64,000 bases of DNA from Thuidium tamariscinum (GCA_947034885.2 OX344751.2:38097082-38161081), one strand, 5' to 3'; shown: positions 1 to 12,278, counted from the stretch's first letter. Notes: generated from the sequence alone by a model not told the origin. Program-made: numbers and translations.

Positions 1-500
1 TGACACCCTTCTTGATATGATTGCATTGCATTTCACCCCTTTATTCCACCTAAACCCTAATAACTTCCCTACAACTTCTTCATGAAACTTTACAAATTCG
101 TGTCCCCATTTTAGATATGAATTTATAGCAATTGGGGATTTCCTTCTAACCCAAGACTTAAGTAAACCCCCAAGAAAATTACATCGGTGCCTGACGGCAA
201 TGAGATTGGTGGCCAACAAAGAAAATACTGTATGTATAGGTTACTTTTGGTAGGTTGTGCTGAAATATTTTAGTTTTTGCAATTCAACAATTCAGCAAAC
301 ATGTAGGAATATTTCTATTTTCAGAACTGTATGAAGATCCTTTAATTTTGGATTCATTCTTTCTATCCATGCTTATATGTGTTCCTTTTTCTAATTTTTC
401 TCAAGGACAATTTTTTCAAATTTTTTAGAAATAGTTATAAATAATTATCTAAATTTCGACATCTTCCAAATTTTCCTGAGTTCTTCATGAAACTCACCTA
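1..500. other. AT-rich sequence, no gene seen
   Basis: No long reading frame, splice-framed exon or repeat terminus was recognised. A short CCTAAACCCTAA stretch near position 50 resembles a plant telo-box but is isolated. Confidence 0.5.
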
Positions 501-1090
501 CACGCTTTTATGTAAAAACAAAAAAAACTGACCTACACGTACAGTAGCTAAGTTCCTTCTGCGGTGTGACCTTGTGAACCACGAGCAGCCAGGAGCAGCC
601 GCAATGTGAGGACGAAGGCCGGGTGGGACAGGCCGGGTGGAGGCAGGGGAGGGAAGGACCCGCGAACGGTCGCCGGCACCCGGAGCGCGGGTGCAGTGCA
701 CGGCCCGTACCCACGGCTTCGTACAGGGCGGGAGGACGGCGCGCAGACGAAGGGACGGAGAAGGGACGACGGGTTCTGACGGGCAGGTACACCTACCCCC
801 GGCCACGCCACTCGGCAGGCAGACACTCGTACCCGGGAACGCGTCGCCATAATTTCCCCTCACTGCCCGTGTTCCCTGAGGTGAGTCAGGCCGCACAGCA
901 AAATTCAAAGGCGGGTTTTGTATGGACTGAGGTAAGGTAGGCCGGTGAAGTGATTGGGTTCCTGACCTCCACACCACCCCAAAAAACAACTCACGTTTTG
1001 GACACGTTTTTTTGCAGACATGAAAGTTGTTGAAACAAAGGATGGTTTTGAAACATCGTGGGCTTAACGGAGAAACACCCATGTCCCGAC
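501..1090. other. GC-rich CpG-rich island, unassigned
   Basis: Roughly 560-850 is far richer in G, C and CpG than the flanks. Several overlapping frames are open on both strands, which is expected in GC-rich DNA. None shows a recognisable domain, and the translations are Arg/Pro/Ser-rich low complexity. It could be a remnant promoter or first exon, or foreign to its surroundings. No terminal repeats were found. Confidence 0.4.
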
Positions 1091-1762
1091 CATGTCCATT
1101 GCAGGAGAGTGTAGACTCACCCCAATTGTGTCAGTAGAGTTCCCTCAATGTGTTTGCCACATGCTTGATTCTAATTGGCTGACGCATTTCAAGGACACAT
1201 ATAAATATTTGACGGGCTCAATGCTGATTTTAGTAGGGTTTAGTTTTGGGTGCACCTATTGCACAATTTCAGTGGTTTAGGGAGTTATCACTTTGAAAAA
1301 GTAGAGAAATTACATACAACATCTGAAAAATCTAATTTTTTTTAATATTCAAGATTTTCACTTGCTAATACTAAAAAAATATCATTTTTAGAAAAAGATG
1401 CCTCCAACTATGCTGAATTCCTTATTTGAACGTTTTTGGGTGCTTCCACCGTACCCCATGGAAAGATGTTGAGGTCAAAAAGGGGGCTAATGGATGTAGG
1501 AATGAATCACCTCCAAATTTGACAATTTTGAAGACAAGAATAAAAGTGTGGCAACAATTATTCGTTTCGAGGGTAAGTAAATGTTGTATGGCATCTAAGA
1601 ACTAATTTAAAAGAAAGTTTTTTAGGAAAACTATAAAAACAAAGAAATACACCTATTCATCTAACACTTTGAGGATTTTGGATTGATTATCTTGGTGATA
1701 GGGTTGTGCTATTTTGGGGCTAAGGAGTGAATCTTGAGAAGATGGGACCTATCTCAACAAAC
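1091..1762. other. AT-rich sequence, no gene seen
   Basis: Only short frames are present and no element ends were recognised. The segment runs up to the TTAA that precedes the next element. Confidence 0.5.
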
Positions 1763-2112
1763 TTAATCCCTAAAATCCCCAGGCCTTTTTGGGTTTTAAA
1801 ACATCATTGCTTTTGAAGAGTTATAGGTCGAAATGTTGCTAAGATATAGAAATCCCAAATGTACAATTTTATAATGTATATGTTGTAGATGACATGAATC
1901 AAGTTGGAGTCATTTGGCCACATAGATTATAAGATTTTAATGTTTTAGTGTTGGAAAAGGATGGTGGAATTTTCCTAGAAATGTACTTGGAGGTCAAATT
2001 GGATTTCTAAACTTACTTAAATGAAAAAAAATTTAACTATATAATAATTCAAAACTAGCATTCAAATACATTGATGAAAGAATATATCATTCAAATAATC
2101 AATTGAATCATT

Positions 2113-2373
2113 TGAGTTATTCGTAAAGTACACTAAACCAGGATTTTAACCCATGAGTTTTGTGAAAAAGTCGGTTGAGTTAAAAAAGTTAAAATAAAAG
2201 TGGGTATGAAACTTATTTTTCCATCAAAATGGTGCCTAAAAAAGTTTAGTCCTCACTTTTGAAGTTGTGTGACATAAGTATCTTGCAAAAAAGTTTGACG
2301 CTTTAACTATAGTTGCCTTCTCAACTTCAAAAAAAGTCATGCCTAGAGTGGGGGGGACTTTACAAATAACTCA
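2113..2373 (+). mobile_element. 260-bp TIR element, TGAGTTATT family, copy a
   Basis: The termini are TGAGTTATTCGTAAAGT and its near-perfect inverted match ACTTTACAAATAACTCA. A second copy of almost the same length lies at 40075-40334 in the opposite orientation and matches throughout. It has no coding capacity. It sits inside E1. The flanks ATT/ATT could be a 3-bp duplication, but this is not confirmed in the second copy. Confidence 0.65.
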
Positions 2374-2908
2374 ATTGTGTCCACAAAATGGATTGGAAAT
2401 GTCAAAAAATAGTTGCAAAAAACACATCTATGACTAAACCTCCTTCTACTAAATTACTTCTTAGTCACCCTCACAAATTCTTGGATTGATATGAAATTTC
2501 AAGCACACAAACAAGACTAGTATACAAAAAAATTCCAAAAAAATTTACTAAAAATGGACCCCAAATGAAGAAGAAATAAGTCACTAAAGTTCACTATCCC
2601 ATTCACTATAATCCAAAAATGTTTAGTTTTTGAACTTCAAATTCCTCTCAAACACTCAAAACAACTTGGAGTGACATGAAAACTTTATCTCAAAAACAAG
2701 ACTTTAAAGGAAACATAATTCAACAATTTTTTTTTGAAAACAAACATTGGCTAAAGGAAATACAAAGCCCTTAGAGTTGCAGCCATCATATGCAATTTGG
2801 TGAACCTAAATTGTGTATATGAACTTTGATTAAATTCTAAAAATCATTACATCTTGGATCATTTTGAGAATATTACCACACAAACTAAAAAAAAGAGTGC
2901 AAATTTAC

Positions 2909-3304
2909 CATTAGAGAAAATGTGGACTCTGTGGAGGGCCGTTAGACTTTGACAAACCAGTCTATTACTGCACTCGTACTGCACTTCTACTAAGCTACTG
3001 AAAGGACGAAATTACTGACAAAGATGCCTTTCAGCTTGTGTGAATATCTTATGCATCTTTCTTTTTTAATTCTAGATATGTCAGGGAGAGATGACAGGTT
3101 CCCTCTTTCGCAGTCTACCTGGAAGCTGGAAGCTGCAACTTGAATTTTTTTTGTATTTCCTTTACGATTAAATGCTCTGACAACACCAAAACTGACACGA
3201 ACGTCAATAGGGGAAAAAAACTGTCAAAATGAAAATAACTCTTTGCGATGGGTCTCTCCGGCAGCGCTTAGCGGCCCTCCGGAGAGTCCATATTTTCTCT
3301 AATG
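2909..3304. mobile_element. 396-bp TIR element with GC-rich ends
   Basis: Inverted termini of about 37 bp start CATTAGAGAAAATGTGGACT and include a GGCCCTCC / GGAGGGCC block. The sequence is inserted in E1. The related copy E10 lacks it at the matching place (about 16553, TTTCC|CAATAAG), so the insertion limits are supported by a paralogous empty site. No clear target duplication is visible. Long GC-rich ends would suit a MULE-like element, but this is only a guess. Confidence 0.6.
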
Positions 3305-4043
3305 CCAACAAGCTTTATTGAATTCAAACATTGCATGCAAAAGTTACAACACTTTGAATTGAACTTTTAGAATTGGGCCTTTTGGGCCCCTGGCTGCAAT
3401 TTTCATCAGAGACAATATATATTTTGTTGCCAAAAATTTCAGGTGCATTCACAACACCACAGATCATATCACTGACTTGCATTTGTTCAACTAAAAAGAC
3501 AGGATTGACAAACAAAAGCAAGCTGGTGCTGGATCTGCTGCTAACAACATCACCATTATACTGGATACTTTTCTGGTTGAGATGGTGACAAAACAAAGGC
3601 ACACAATTCCAGTGGTAGTTTAGGGTTGGCATTTGGCAGGTTTGGACGGCTTGATTTCAAGTAAATGTTGTGGGCTTTGCTCTGGGCTAAAGTGGTACTT
3701 TGACGGACTTTGCGTTTAGAGAAAGCAAGGACTGGTTTATGTGGCAACACTGCATAGTTTTGAGACAAGAAGACAACCAAGTCCTTACTTGGGAGCATGT
3801 CAAGTTAGTTAGCTTTGTTGTGTCCACATTGAAAGGAAAATTAAGCTTCAAGACTCAGTTGTTGCTGAAGTTTGAAGCAACAAATGCTTGTACAGATATT
3901 TTTTTGGCTTGTTATTATGTTGTCAGAGGACTCGTGTCATCTTTTGATTGAAATGGGGGTGCACTCAATCATCTTCATTGAATGTACATGCCACGTATTA
4001 CATTTAATTGACGTGGCAAAATTTAATCGGTGCACACAAATAT

Positions 4044-4215
4044 ATATCTTTGAAATGCGACTTCAACTGATTTGATCAATCAACGCGACCAAAACAACAA
4101 AACCGGACAGATTTTCTACTAGTGTATGTTTGTGAATGTTAAGATAACCCCAACCCACAAAGGTAATATCCTTCAAATGCGACTTCAACTGATTTGATCA
4201 ATCAAATGCTGTAAT
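4044..4215. repeat. Direct repeat of a 30-bp motif
   Basis: The phrase ATGCGACTTCAACTGATTTG, followed by ATCAATCAA, occurs at about 4056 and again at about 4178, about 120 bp apart in the same orientation. It lies in the segment that interrupts the right end of E1. Confidence 0.6.
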
Positions 4216-4409
4216 CACCAAATTTGTCTGGTGTAATCATGATCATGCAAAGAGCTGAAAACACACAATGCAAAGGACTCACAATTTCAATGTCACAATG
4301 AAGTCCCCTAATTTTGTTCCAATCATTGTCAACTCTACCATAATTATTTTGAACATGATCAACTGTAGGGTGTGATTTGTTGAGACATCCATAGGTAGTG
4401 AGGGATTAA

Positions 4410-5670
4410 TAAAAGTGTAAGTAAATTGGTCTGCACAACTCTTTCTTGCCAACTTCACATTTGTACTGCAATTGCTATGATCATAGATATTAGAATTATC
4501 CTACATGGTTGTAAGAGCTTATGCTACTCTTCTTCTAAAGTCAACACCTTCAAACTCCCAAATTTTTATCATGCAGTCTTTTTTTTTTATCACAAACACT
4601 ACACAAAGCACTGAAAGCAGACTCAAAGGAGAAAAACCAAATGATCAGCATTCATTTGGCAGGAAATCAACTCTTCATCAACAGAGTCATACTTTTAAGA
4701 GGAACTCCTACTTAATTAGGTGGGGCATTTGTATGACTTCCTGTGTTTTTTTGTGTTTTTTTTTCCAATACAAATGAAACATAATTTCATTGCAGAAGAA
4801 TGGCTTCCTGTTTCATGCCCGTCAACATTGCATCCCTTTCTTGATCAGAGCTCCAATAACTCCGCTTCAATCATATCCGACCAACTTCCTCCCTTGCTAA
4901 TCTGTGTCTTGTACTTCTGTCTTCAAATGCCAGGAAACCAACCTTTTTTTTTGCCTGCCTTGCATTGCTCAAAAATGAAATATGTCCACACATAACTTAT
5001 CAGCACATGCATTAGCTGCAGTAGCTCCTCCTTTGGGTGGAGCATTGTGTGACTGAAAAAAAAATACTAAATCATGGCTCTCCTTCAATTATAAAGCAGC
5101 ATCAAAAAAGGGCATGCAGGACTACACATTTGAAAACAAATTCCTGGTTTGGAACACCAAGTAGGACTGTGTTTCTACAGTTTGAGACGCACTTCGACTT
5201 GGCCGTACTGCATGTATCCAACAACGTAGAAAAAGACCCACGGTCTGAGCACTTTCTAAGTTGCACCAGTCTCTTTTTTCTCTCCGAACTTGGGGGTACG
5301 GTTATTGTACTGGACAGTACTGGAGGTCCTGATCGGCCAGGGCCCCTGGGCATAGCACAGCCTCATGTCATGTAGAGCTTTGAGTCTTTGGGATGAAAGC
5401 TCTGAGCTGGTGGTATGGAAGGCTCCTTTCTTCTTCGCCATGAAGTTGGGTTTCGGTTTCAATCATTTGTTCACAAAAAGAAAGAAAGAAAGAACCTGGA
5501 AAAACATGTGGAAGGAAACAGAGCAGGTGTTGCAGAATGGAATGTTGGGAGAGAGCAATTTACCGCCACAGCTTGGCCTCTGGAATCGATTGCAGAGGAA
5601 ATGTTGGGTGGACAGAAGGACGGCAGTTTTCCCTGCCTGTGAGAAGCTGGAACTTGCCAGTCTCTTTGTA
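4410..5670. other. Mixed-composition intergenic sequence, no gene seen
   Basis: Only short overlapping frames are present, without family motifs. An (AAAG)n run lies near 5478. GC rises between about 5100 and 5670, but no exon structure could be built. Confidence 0.45.
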
Positions 5671-5672
5671 TA

Positions 5673-5945
5673 AGGTAGGTACACCCAAAATGGCACCTGA
5701 CCTTAAAGCGCCCTGTACAACGTGCATACATTTTCAAAAATCAGTCATGCACCCAGACTGTAGATGGTGGTTTCAGAAACACACTTTGACTGTTAATAAC
5801 TTTTGCATATGGTATCCAAATCCATTGTTCTTTGGTGCATTGGAACATGCTTTCACTCACCAACAAGACTGTAAAAAAACCTAAACAACATAATAACAGG
5901 AACTAGGCTCAGTATGAAAACTGGCGCTTTTGGGTGTACCTACCT
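5673..5945 (+). mobile_element. 273-bp MITE, AGGTAGGTACACCC family, copy 1
   Basis: The termini AGGTAGGTACACCC and GGGTGTACCTACCT are perfect inverted repeats flanked by TA (5671-5672 and 5946-5947). The length equals that of the copies at 20784-21056 and 39294-39566. It is non-coding. The TA duplication suggests a Tc1/mariner-type (Stowaway-like) source, although the terminal sequence is not the classical Stowaway one. Confidence 0.85.
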
Positions 5946-5993
5946 TAAGGCAGTGCCTTACAGGTTACAGGTAGGAACCTAGAACCTGGCTTT

Positions 5994-6040
5994 TGAATGG
6001 GTAGTGAGGCATGATTGTCTCACTACCCACCCAAAAGAAT
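5994..6040. repeat. Short hairpin beside MITE copy 1
   Basis: The inverted arms GGGTAGTGAG and CTCACTACCC are separated by about 10 bases, with partial pairing continuing outward. It may be the remnant of a very small foldback element; the GGTAGTGAG motif also occurs at the right ends of E1 and E10. Confidence 0.5.
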
Positions 6041-7519
6041 TTTAAATTAATAAAAATAAAATTTATTAACACCCCCAACCCCCAACCCCCCAACCCCTCC
6101 CAAACAAACAAAAATTTAAATTTTTATAATTTTTAAATTTCTGACAAAGACAATACACTATAACTCTTCTATGAGTGACTTGTTTGCATTATCTATAGGC
6201 ATAATAGTTGTATCCTACATCATGTTACATGTATGCTTGCCAAAACAAGAAGTATAAGAAGAGAAATTTTGCAAAATAATGTTGTTTGAAGTTGCCTACT
6301 TTGCACAAAAAAATTTAGACAACGTAACTTTTGATTCAAACACTTGATATAAATATTCCCAAAAAAGATACATGTCCACATTTTATCTCAAAATTTCAAA
6401 AAAAATTCATTCAAACTTAGCCTTATAAAACATATCCAAATTTCTAATTGGTCATTTAATAACTATTTATCATTAGTCTTCACGGTATAAATTTTGTAAA
6501 TGATAATGTATTATTTACAATATAAGTATTATATATTATTGAATCTATAAAATAGGTAGTATTTACTATGTAATTTAAAAAAATATTAATATCATAGGTG
6601 TATAGTCTCTTAGGTTCATGGGTTTACACTTCTAACAAGACTTCTAAACTTACATAATAGCAACCCTTAGTCTTCCTATTCAATAAAAATGCATGTTGTT
6701 CTATATTTCTTTTATACTATGTATGTCTTTGAGGCAGTCTTTTTTATAAGCTTCAATGATTAAAAACATTAAAATGCCCTATATTGTATGACAATCTTAG
6801 AATGTTGTTATTACTTCACTAAAAAACAATTTTGCAAAATGAGGGATGCAAACATGCTATTATCGATTTGATCATATGTTTGTTTTCATTTGGCCTTGTA
6901 ACTCTTGACTTCCATTTCACTATTCTAATGACCATATAACTATGATTGTTCTAATATGGTTAGTGTGTTCACTTGGGCTCCAACTTGCTCTTATTGTTGG
7001 TAACACATGTTCCATTTTTAATTTGGCTTCATGAATTTTGAACTTTTGAATAGTCATTGTCAGGTAAAAACACTCAAATTCATCCCTATACTCATTTCTA
7101 ACAATAGACTTCTATTAATCCATGTCCCCTATAGTGTCATCAAACCATTTCCATACTTACTTGCCACTAGATGAATGTTGATTTATCTAAATTTTGGTTC
7201 TAGAACCAACTATATGATAGTTTGAGAGGCCTAAAGAATTCCCATTTTTTTAAATTCACAAGAATTTAATGTTGTATCCAAAAATTTATTTTTTTAGGTG
7301 TTTCTAATTCATACCATTGTTTAATCTCTTCCAATACTTAGTAATAACAAATGTTTGTTACAAAATGATAAACACCATAAATTCAAAATAAGGCATAAAA
7401 TAGCAAATTTCCAATCAAACTATGATCTTTTTATAACTTTTGCATAACTTGATGTTCAAATCAACCATTCTTGAACTTTACATATGTAAGTTTTCAATTT
7501 GTCTACATGTGACTAACAA
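6041..7519. other. Very AT-rich sequence, no gene seen
   Basis: No frame or repeat end was recognised. The segment contains A/T homopolymer runs and C-rich stretches near 6070-6100. Confidence 0.5.
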
Positions 7520-7523
7520 TCAT

Positions 7524-8256
7524 GGGTCATTGCAAGAAACACCTGTACTATTTTGTGTCACACGTTGCATGCTGATCAGTTTTTTGGCCATAACTTTTGT
7601 GTTTTAGCTCCAAATGACTCAAAATTTATAGGGAAGGTACTAATAACTATTATACACCTTCTTTGATTTTTTCATAATTTTCAAAAATATTTTACTATCC
7701 AAAAATAGACCCCGATTGGATGTCACACTTAGCAGTTTAGGGGGTTTTAGTACCTAAGCTATACCTTTTTTTAATGATTTTGAGATGAAATTTAGATGAG
7801 ATGGTCTTCTAGTATATTTCTAGCTCTCCAAGGAAGGATTTTAAAAAAAAGTTAATTTTGTGAGGTGTGGAGGTCTACAAAGTGAGCTCCCTTCTGCTTG
7901 TATTTTGAAACATATAAAATATTATTTTGGTCGGTTTTTTTGTGAATGACCATCTCCATAAAGTTGTTGCAAATTTCACTTTTTATTTTTTGAAAATACT
8001 TATTTTTACTATTTTTCCCTAATTTTTGAATCAAAGTGCCTACTTTCTTGAGATTTGGCACTTTTCAAGTTCTCCTACTTAGAGAATTTTTCTATCAATT
8101 TCCTTAGGTGAAAACCTTCATTTTAGAGGTATATACATTAATCCTATTTTTAAAAAAATTTAAAAATTAGTTTTCTAATTTTATAGTACTCTTGAAAAAT
8201 TCATGAGTACTATTGCAAAACGCAACAAATAGGACAAGTGTTTCTTGCAATGACCC
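7524..8256 (+). mobile_element. TIR element with 4-bp target duplication, copy C1
   Basis: The left end is GGGTCATTGCAAGAAACAC and the right end GTGTTTCTTGCAATGACCC. TCAT flanks both sides (7520-7523 and 8257-8260). The interior matches C3, C4 and C5, including a conserved stretch around TCTCCTACTTAGAGAATTTT. At 733 bp it has no transposase frame. Confidence 0.8.
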
Positions 8257-8584
8257 TCATACCTTATTCATATAGAAAAATGATTGTTAGATTTTTTTTC
8301 ATTTTCATAATTAATGAAATAAGAGCCCTTACACTATTCCTTTTGGATAGACATTCTAAACTATAAGACATTAAAATTGATAGAGAATAGAAAGAAGATA
8401 GACTGTCAAGGTGGTAGCAATTTTGGATGATGAATGGGTTCATTTACATTATTAATTAGAGAATTGAAGCTTTAGAAAGGTGTTTTTTCTATACAATTAT
8501 TTTCAATTAGAATTAGCCTAGTTTAGATGAACATTTAGAAAAAAGATGAATAGTAAAATTAGAGTCGATCTTTCATTCTTCCAA

Positions 8585-8800
8585 GGTACTTCCACATCAT
8601 TATGTTGTTGTCTCTTTTGTTTAGTTCATTGGATCCAAGGTACTTCCACATCATTATGTTGTTGTCTCTTTTGTTTAGTTCATTGGATCCAAGGTACTTC
8701 CACATCATTATGTTGTTGTCTCTTTTGTTTAGTTCATTGGATCCAAGGTACTTCCACATCATTATGTTGTTGTCTCTTTTGTTTAGTTCATTGGATGCAA
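8585..8800. repeat. Tandem array, four 54-bp units
   Basis: Four near-identical copies start at 8585, 8639, 8693 and 8747, each beginning GGTACTTCCACATCATTATG. Since 54 is a multiple of three, frames run through on both strands: on the minus strand an 18-residue repeat containing SNELNKRDNNIMMWKYLG, on the plus strand a Leu/Phe-rich repeat. On the minus strand an in-frame ATG near 8893 would start about 112 residues. No homologous protein is recognised, so coding status is uncertain. Confidence 0.9.
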
Positions 8801-9864
8801 CTTCAAGACTACTAGCAACTTTATTCTTGTAGGCAAACATTTCCTCTACTAAAGAAGTTTGGATTCGCCTCCTAGGCAAGCTCCAAAATGTCTCCATCTT
8901 GTCTACCAAGTTGGCTCTATTGGCTCTATTAGAGGTTTTCTATTAGAAATAGAAAACCCCTCAATTCAACACTTCAATAGACAAAGATGCTATTTCACCC
9001 AATGACTCTTAAAATCATTTTTTCCAAGCACTTGCGTGCACTGAGTCTAAGTTACACTTACAGGCTCTTCCAACCTTCATATTTAAAATTTATAACTAAT
9101 TTATCACGCCACCCGTTTCTTTTGCTTTTCGTAAGCATTTCCCCATGTGCAAAGAATTCTTCATTGTTCTTTCCTCCATACTTGTGAGTGCCACGGAAAC
9201 CATTCCAACCAAGGTTTAGGTCCAATCATGTATGTATGGGAAAATTTGGTGCCTTGTGGGATTCCTTGATGCAGGATCCAAGACATGCACCCAGATCCTG
9301 CATCTTCCACAAGTTATTGATTGGGATTCAGCAAGTGTTCCGAAGATGCACCATGGATAACTACTGAGGGACAGACCCATATGAAGCAGCCGCAATTAGG
9401 CATGATGGAGCAGGCCCCTGAGAATCCGGGGTTCTCATCATTGCATAATTGCAACTAGCAAAGAGTATCGTCGGACCCTACCTTGCCGGCATTCCCCAAC
9501 ATATGGTAGCAGCACCCATAACCATCAAAATAAGCAATTCAGCATGGTTGGAGGCACCGTTTTCTAAAAAATAAATGTTTTTGCACGATTAGCATGAATT
9601 TTAAAAAAAAATTAGAATTTTTGAATAATGTGCTCAAATTTCTATGAATTTTCAAAGTAGAACTCCCTAGGGCACCCTAAATTGCACTCTATTAAAGTTG
9701 CCTAGATTCTCACAACAAAATCTAGGAAAATCAAAGCCCACTAATTTCAATTAAGAATGGGGATGGTTTCAACATACTTTTGGAGACCATTGTTCAACGT
9801 GAAGGTAACTCTAGTGTCAATGAATGGGTACATTAAGTTAATGGTTATAGATGCTTCTACCTTA
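8801..9864. other. Unassigned intergenic sequence
   Basis: About 9200-9560 has clearly higher GC and a short GCAGGATC / GATCCTGC inverted repeat near 9275-9300. I could not assign it to a gene or element. Confidence 0.4.
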
Positions 9865-10220
9865 CATAAGAGGATTTCTGGGCCCCAGAAGACCATTTCA
9901 TGGGTGTTCCCTAAAACTGTTCCCACTGCTGCAGACCACCCCTTTGTTGGGCTGAATTTTTGAATTTTGAAAAAAAAAATTAAAATTTTTTTTCCAAAAA
10001 ACTTTAGAACGTATTAAAAAGGAAAAAAATGATTTAATTTAATTTTTTTTCAAAAGAATATTTTGAAAATATTTAATAATTAATTAAATTTAATAAATAA
10101 TTAGTTTTTTTTGACGTGGTAGTGGCTTGACCACATCAACATTGCGTTCCTAGAGTTCCCAATGCATTCCCAGCATTTGGGAACTCACAGTCTTGTAAAC
10201 CAGCTAGAAATCCTCTTATG
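9865..10220 (+). mobile_element. TIR element, CATNAGAGG family, copy a
   Basis: The left end is CATAAGAGGATTTCTGG and the right end AGAAATCCTCTTATG. The right half holds the family's shared block of a GTGGTAGTGGC-like stretch, then TTCCTAGAGTTCCC and GGGAACTCACAGTCTTGT. Similar blocks occur at about 17050-17250, 34990-35110, 37330-37430 and 55110-55230, and inverted at 46013-46250. Non-coding. Confidence 0.6.
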
Positions 10221-10377
10221 GTTGTTTACTAATTAGGTGCCATACACATAGGTTAGTTTTGGAAATAATAAGAGAAAAGTTGTAGAACTATTATTTAAAA
10301 ATCTGAAGATTTTCATTGCTGCCAATTGTAGATATCCAAAAATTTATTCTTCAAAAAATTTAGAAAAAGGTACTCAT

Positions 10378-11110
10378 GGGTCATTGCAAGAAAGACCGAC
10401 CGATTTATGTAGCGTTTTCCACAGTACTGCTGAAATTTTCGTGAGTACTATATAATTAGAAAAATAATTTTTAAAAAATGTAAAAAATATGTTTTAGGTA
10501 TATACCTCTAAGAAGAAGGTACCCTAGGAAGAAAAAGTGTAGGAAAATTCTCTAAGTAGGAGAACTAGAAAAGTGCAAATTTTCATGAAAATAGCTACTT
10601 TGACATTTTAATTTGTAAAAAATAGGAAAATTTTTTTTAAAAAAAAACTAAAAATTGTAAATTGGGGAGAACTTTATGATGAAGAGATTTCACCAAAAGA
10701 ATGATCTCAAAACCATCTTAAATGTTCAAAAGTATGCGCGCAAGGGAGGCTTGTTCGCGCGTATGTAGAGGAAAGAGAATAACGATTTTTAAGATTTCCT
10801 TTGGTAGAAACATGCCTACCTAGTATGGAAATAGGCCACAGAAATTTCAGCTTTAGATCATTAATTTTGGATGCTCCCCAGTACTAAAAACCCCTAAACC
10901 GCAAAGTGTGACAAATTAGCTTAATTAAAATTTAATTATAAAATGATTTTTGAAAATTTCTGGAAAATAAGTAATTTGATTTTTGTCATGTCAGAAATCT
11001 TTAGTCAAAATTTCAACTTAATATGGTTCATACTTTAAAAGTTATAATCAATAACAACTCCGTCATTCAAAGTGTGACGCAAAATAGTACCGGTCTTTCT
11101 TGCAACTATA
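10378..11110 (-). mobile_element. TIR element with 4-bp target duplication, copy C2
   Basis: The left end is GGGTCATTGCAAGAAAGACC and the right end GGTCTTTCTTGCAACTATA. The interior is in the inverse orientation to C1 (the GTGTGACGCAAAATAG block is at the right). The flanks TCAT and CATG are consistent with a decayed TCAT duplication. Non-coding. Confidence 0.65.
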
Positions 11111-11574
11111 CATGAATACAAAAAATTCATCCAAAATTGAGAGTGTCAAAAAAATACAAAGACTCAAGTGCCAAAATCCGAAGAAAAAAAAGCAAGTTGC
11201 CGAATTGTCTAAATTCTAAAATTGAAATAATTTGGCAACAAGGTACTAAATTTGACCTTAGCATATGACAGCCTCATATCAAGATGTTGAAACTACAACA
11301 CAAAGAAGGTGAAAAATTACTATTACTATCCAAAACATTTGTGGGAATTTTAACAATATAGTAATATAAGAGTTTATAGTAAATTAGGAAGAAGGCTAGA
11401 GTTTCTTCTTTCTTAAATAGGAAAGAAGGCAAAATTGGAGATCAAACTTTTGGAAGGTTCAAAGTGGATTTTTTTAGTTTTGTCCCTAGTTTTGTTTTTA
11501 CCTATGAGAATTCATAAGCATGCAAGTGATTGGGGATTGTAACTCAAGACAAGAACCATGAGTTTAGAACTTAC

Positions 11575-12278
11575 CTTTAAAAGATATTTCATATTTGGCT
11601 TCGTCAAACTTCATTAGATTTCTACATTAAATTTTTTTTTTTAATTTGATATTTTTCACATTTATTAATATATGTATAAAATATACATCATTTGTTCATA
11701 ATCAAAAACATCAAATTGAATGTGATACAATTTTTTTTAATAAATTTCTTTGAAAAAATCATAGTAATTACAAAAGTGATTAAAACAATATGAATTTTTT
11801 AAATGGAAATAATAGTTGCAAACATCATAGAGTGGTTGATGTACTCCTTGAGCTCATTCCAAGAGAAATTCAATACTCCATAGAATTTTTTTTGAAAGTA
11901 GTTATCATAAACTTCATACCTACCCACAAACTAAAATTCCTTGTAACTTTCATGTCATCAATTCAAATGAAATGATTCAAAGCTTCGCATGTGCATATAA
12001 TTCTAAAAAATCAGTTTCAAATTTTCAAATCATAATAAAGTAATATTTCAAGAAGTTTTATCAATTGCCTTGCCTACTCGCCAAATGATGAAAATGATGT
12101 ATCATGCAATAACTTTCTAACTATGTAGTCAAAAGTTATGAAAATTGTTGCAATTTTAAGGTACTCCTTGGGCACATCTTGTGTGAAAATTTCAAGTTAA
12201 GAAAATAAAAACTTCATTCATATTGAGCTGCCCAAAATTGCTATCTTGCCAAAAAAATGGTCTTTGGACCTTTAGGGG
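11575..12278 (+). mobile_element. TTAA-flanked TIR element, copy E2 (left end unclear)
   Basis: The right end GGACCTTTAGGGG is followed by TTAA (12279-12282). The interior aligns with E3 and E4, for example AAATGATTCAAAGCTTCGCA near 11970 and the stretch around ACTATGTAGTCAAAAGTTATG near 12120. The left end is degenerate; the given start is an estimate from a CTTACCTTTAAAAGA motif. Confidence 0.5.

Larger units (their letters stand above)
1767..4405. mobile_element. TTAA-flanked TIR element, copy E1 (with nested insertions)
   Basis: The left end is TTAA then TCCCTAAAATCCCCAGGCC. The right end is GGTAGTGAGGGA then TTAA (4406-4409). The interior from about 1770 to 3390 aligns with copy E10 (14553-16660), including the stretches around 1860-2050 and 2430-2780. 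It is longer than its relative because other elements sit inside it (2113-2373 and 2909-3304) and because about 1 kb of unrelated sequence separates position 3390 from the terminal 15 bases near 4393. No transposase frame is present. The TTAA boundary resembles piggyBac, Kolobok or Sola3 behaviour; the class is inferred. Confidence 0.6.

Noticed and set aside
48-60. CCTAAACCCTAA, telomere-like, also near 21306
   Set aside because: Only one and a half repeat units, not an array. The TTTAGGGG transposon ends also mimic the plant telomere word without being telomeric.
498-1082. Minus-strand frame of 194 codons over the GC-rich island
   Set aside because: Low-complexity composition with equally long frames on both strands and no domain. 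Explained by GC content.
8585-8800. Possible link between the non-coding 4 x 54-bp array and the coding 4 x 54-bp array at 63684-63899
   Set aside because: Same unit length and number, but the sequences are unrelated, so this is coincidence.
9270-9310. GCAGGATC...GATCCTGC inverted repeat as a transposon end
   Set aside because: The arms are about 9 bases with no matching outer flanks or second copy.
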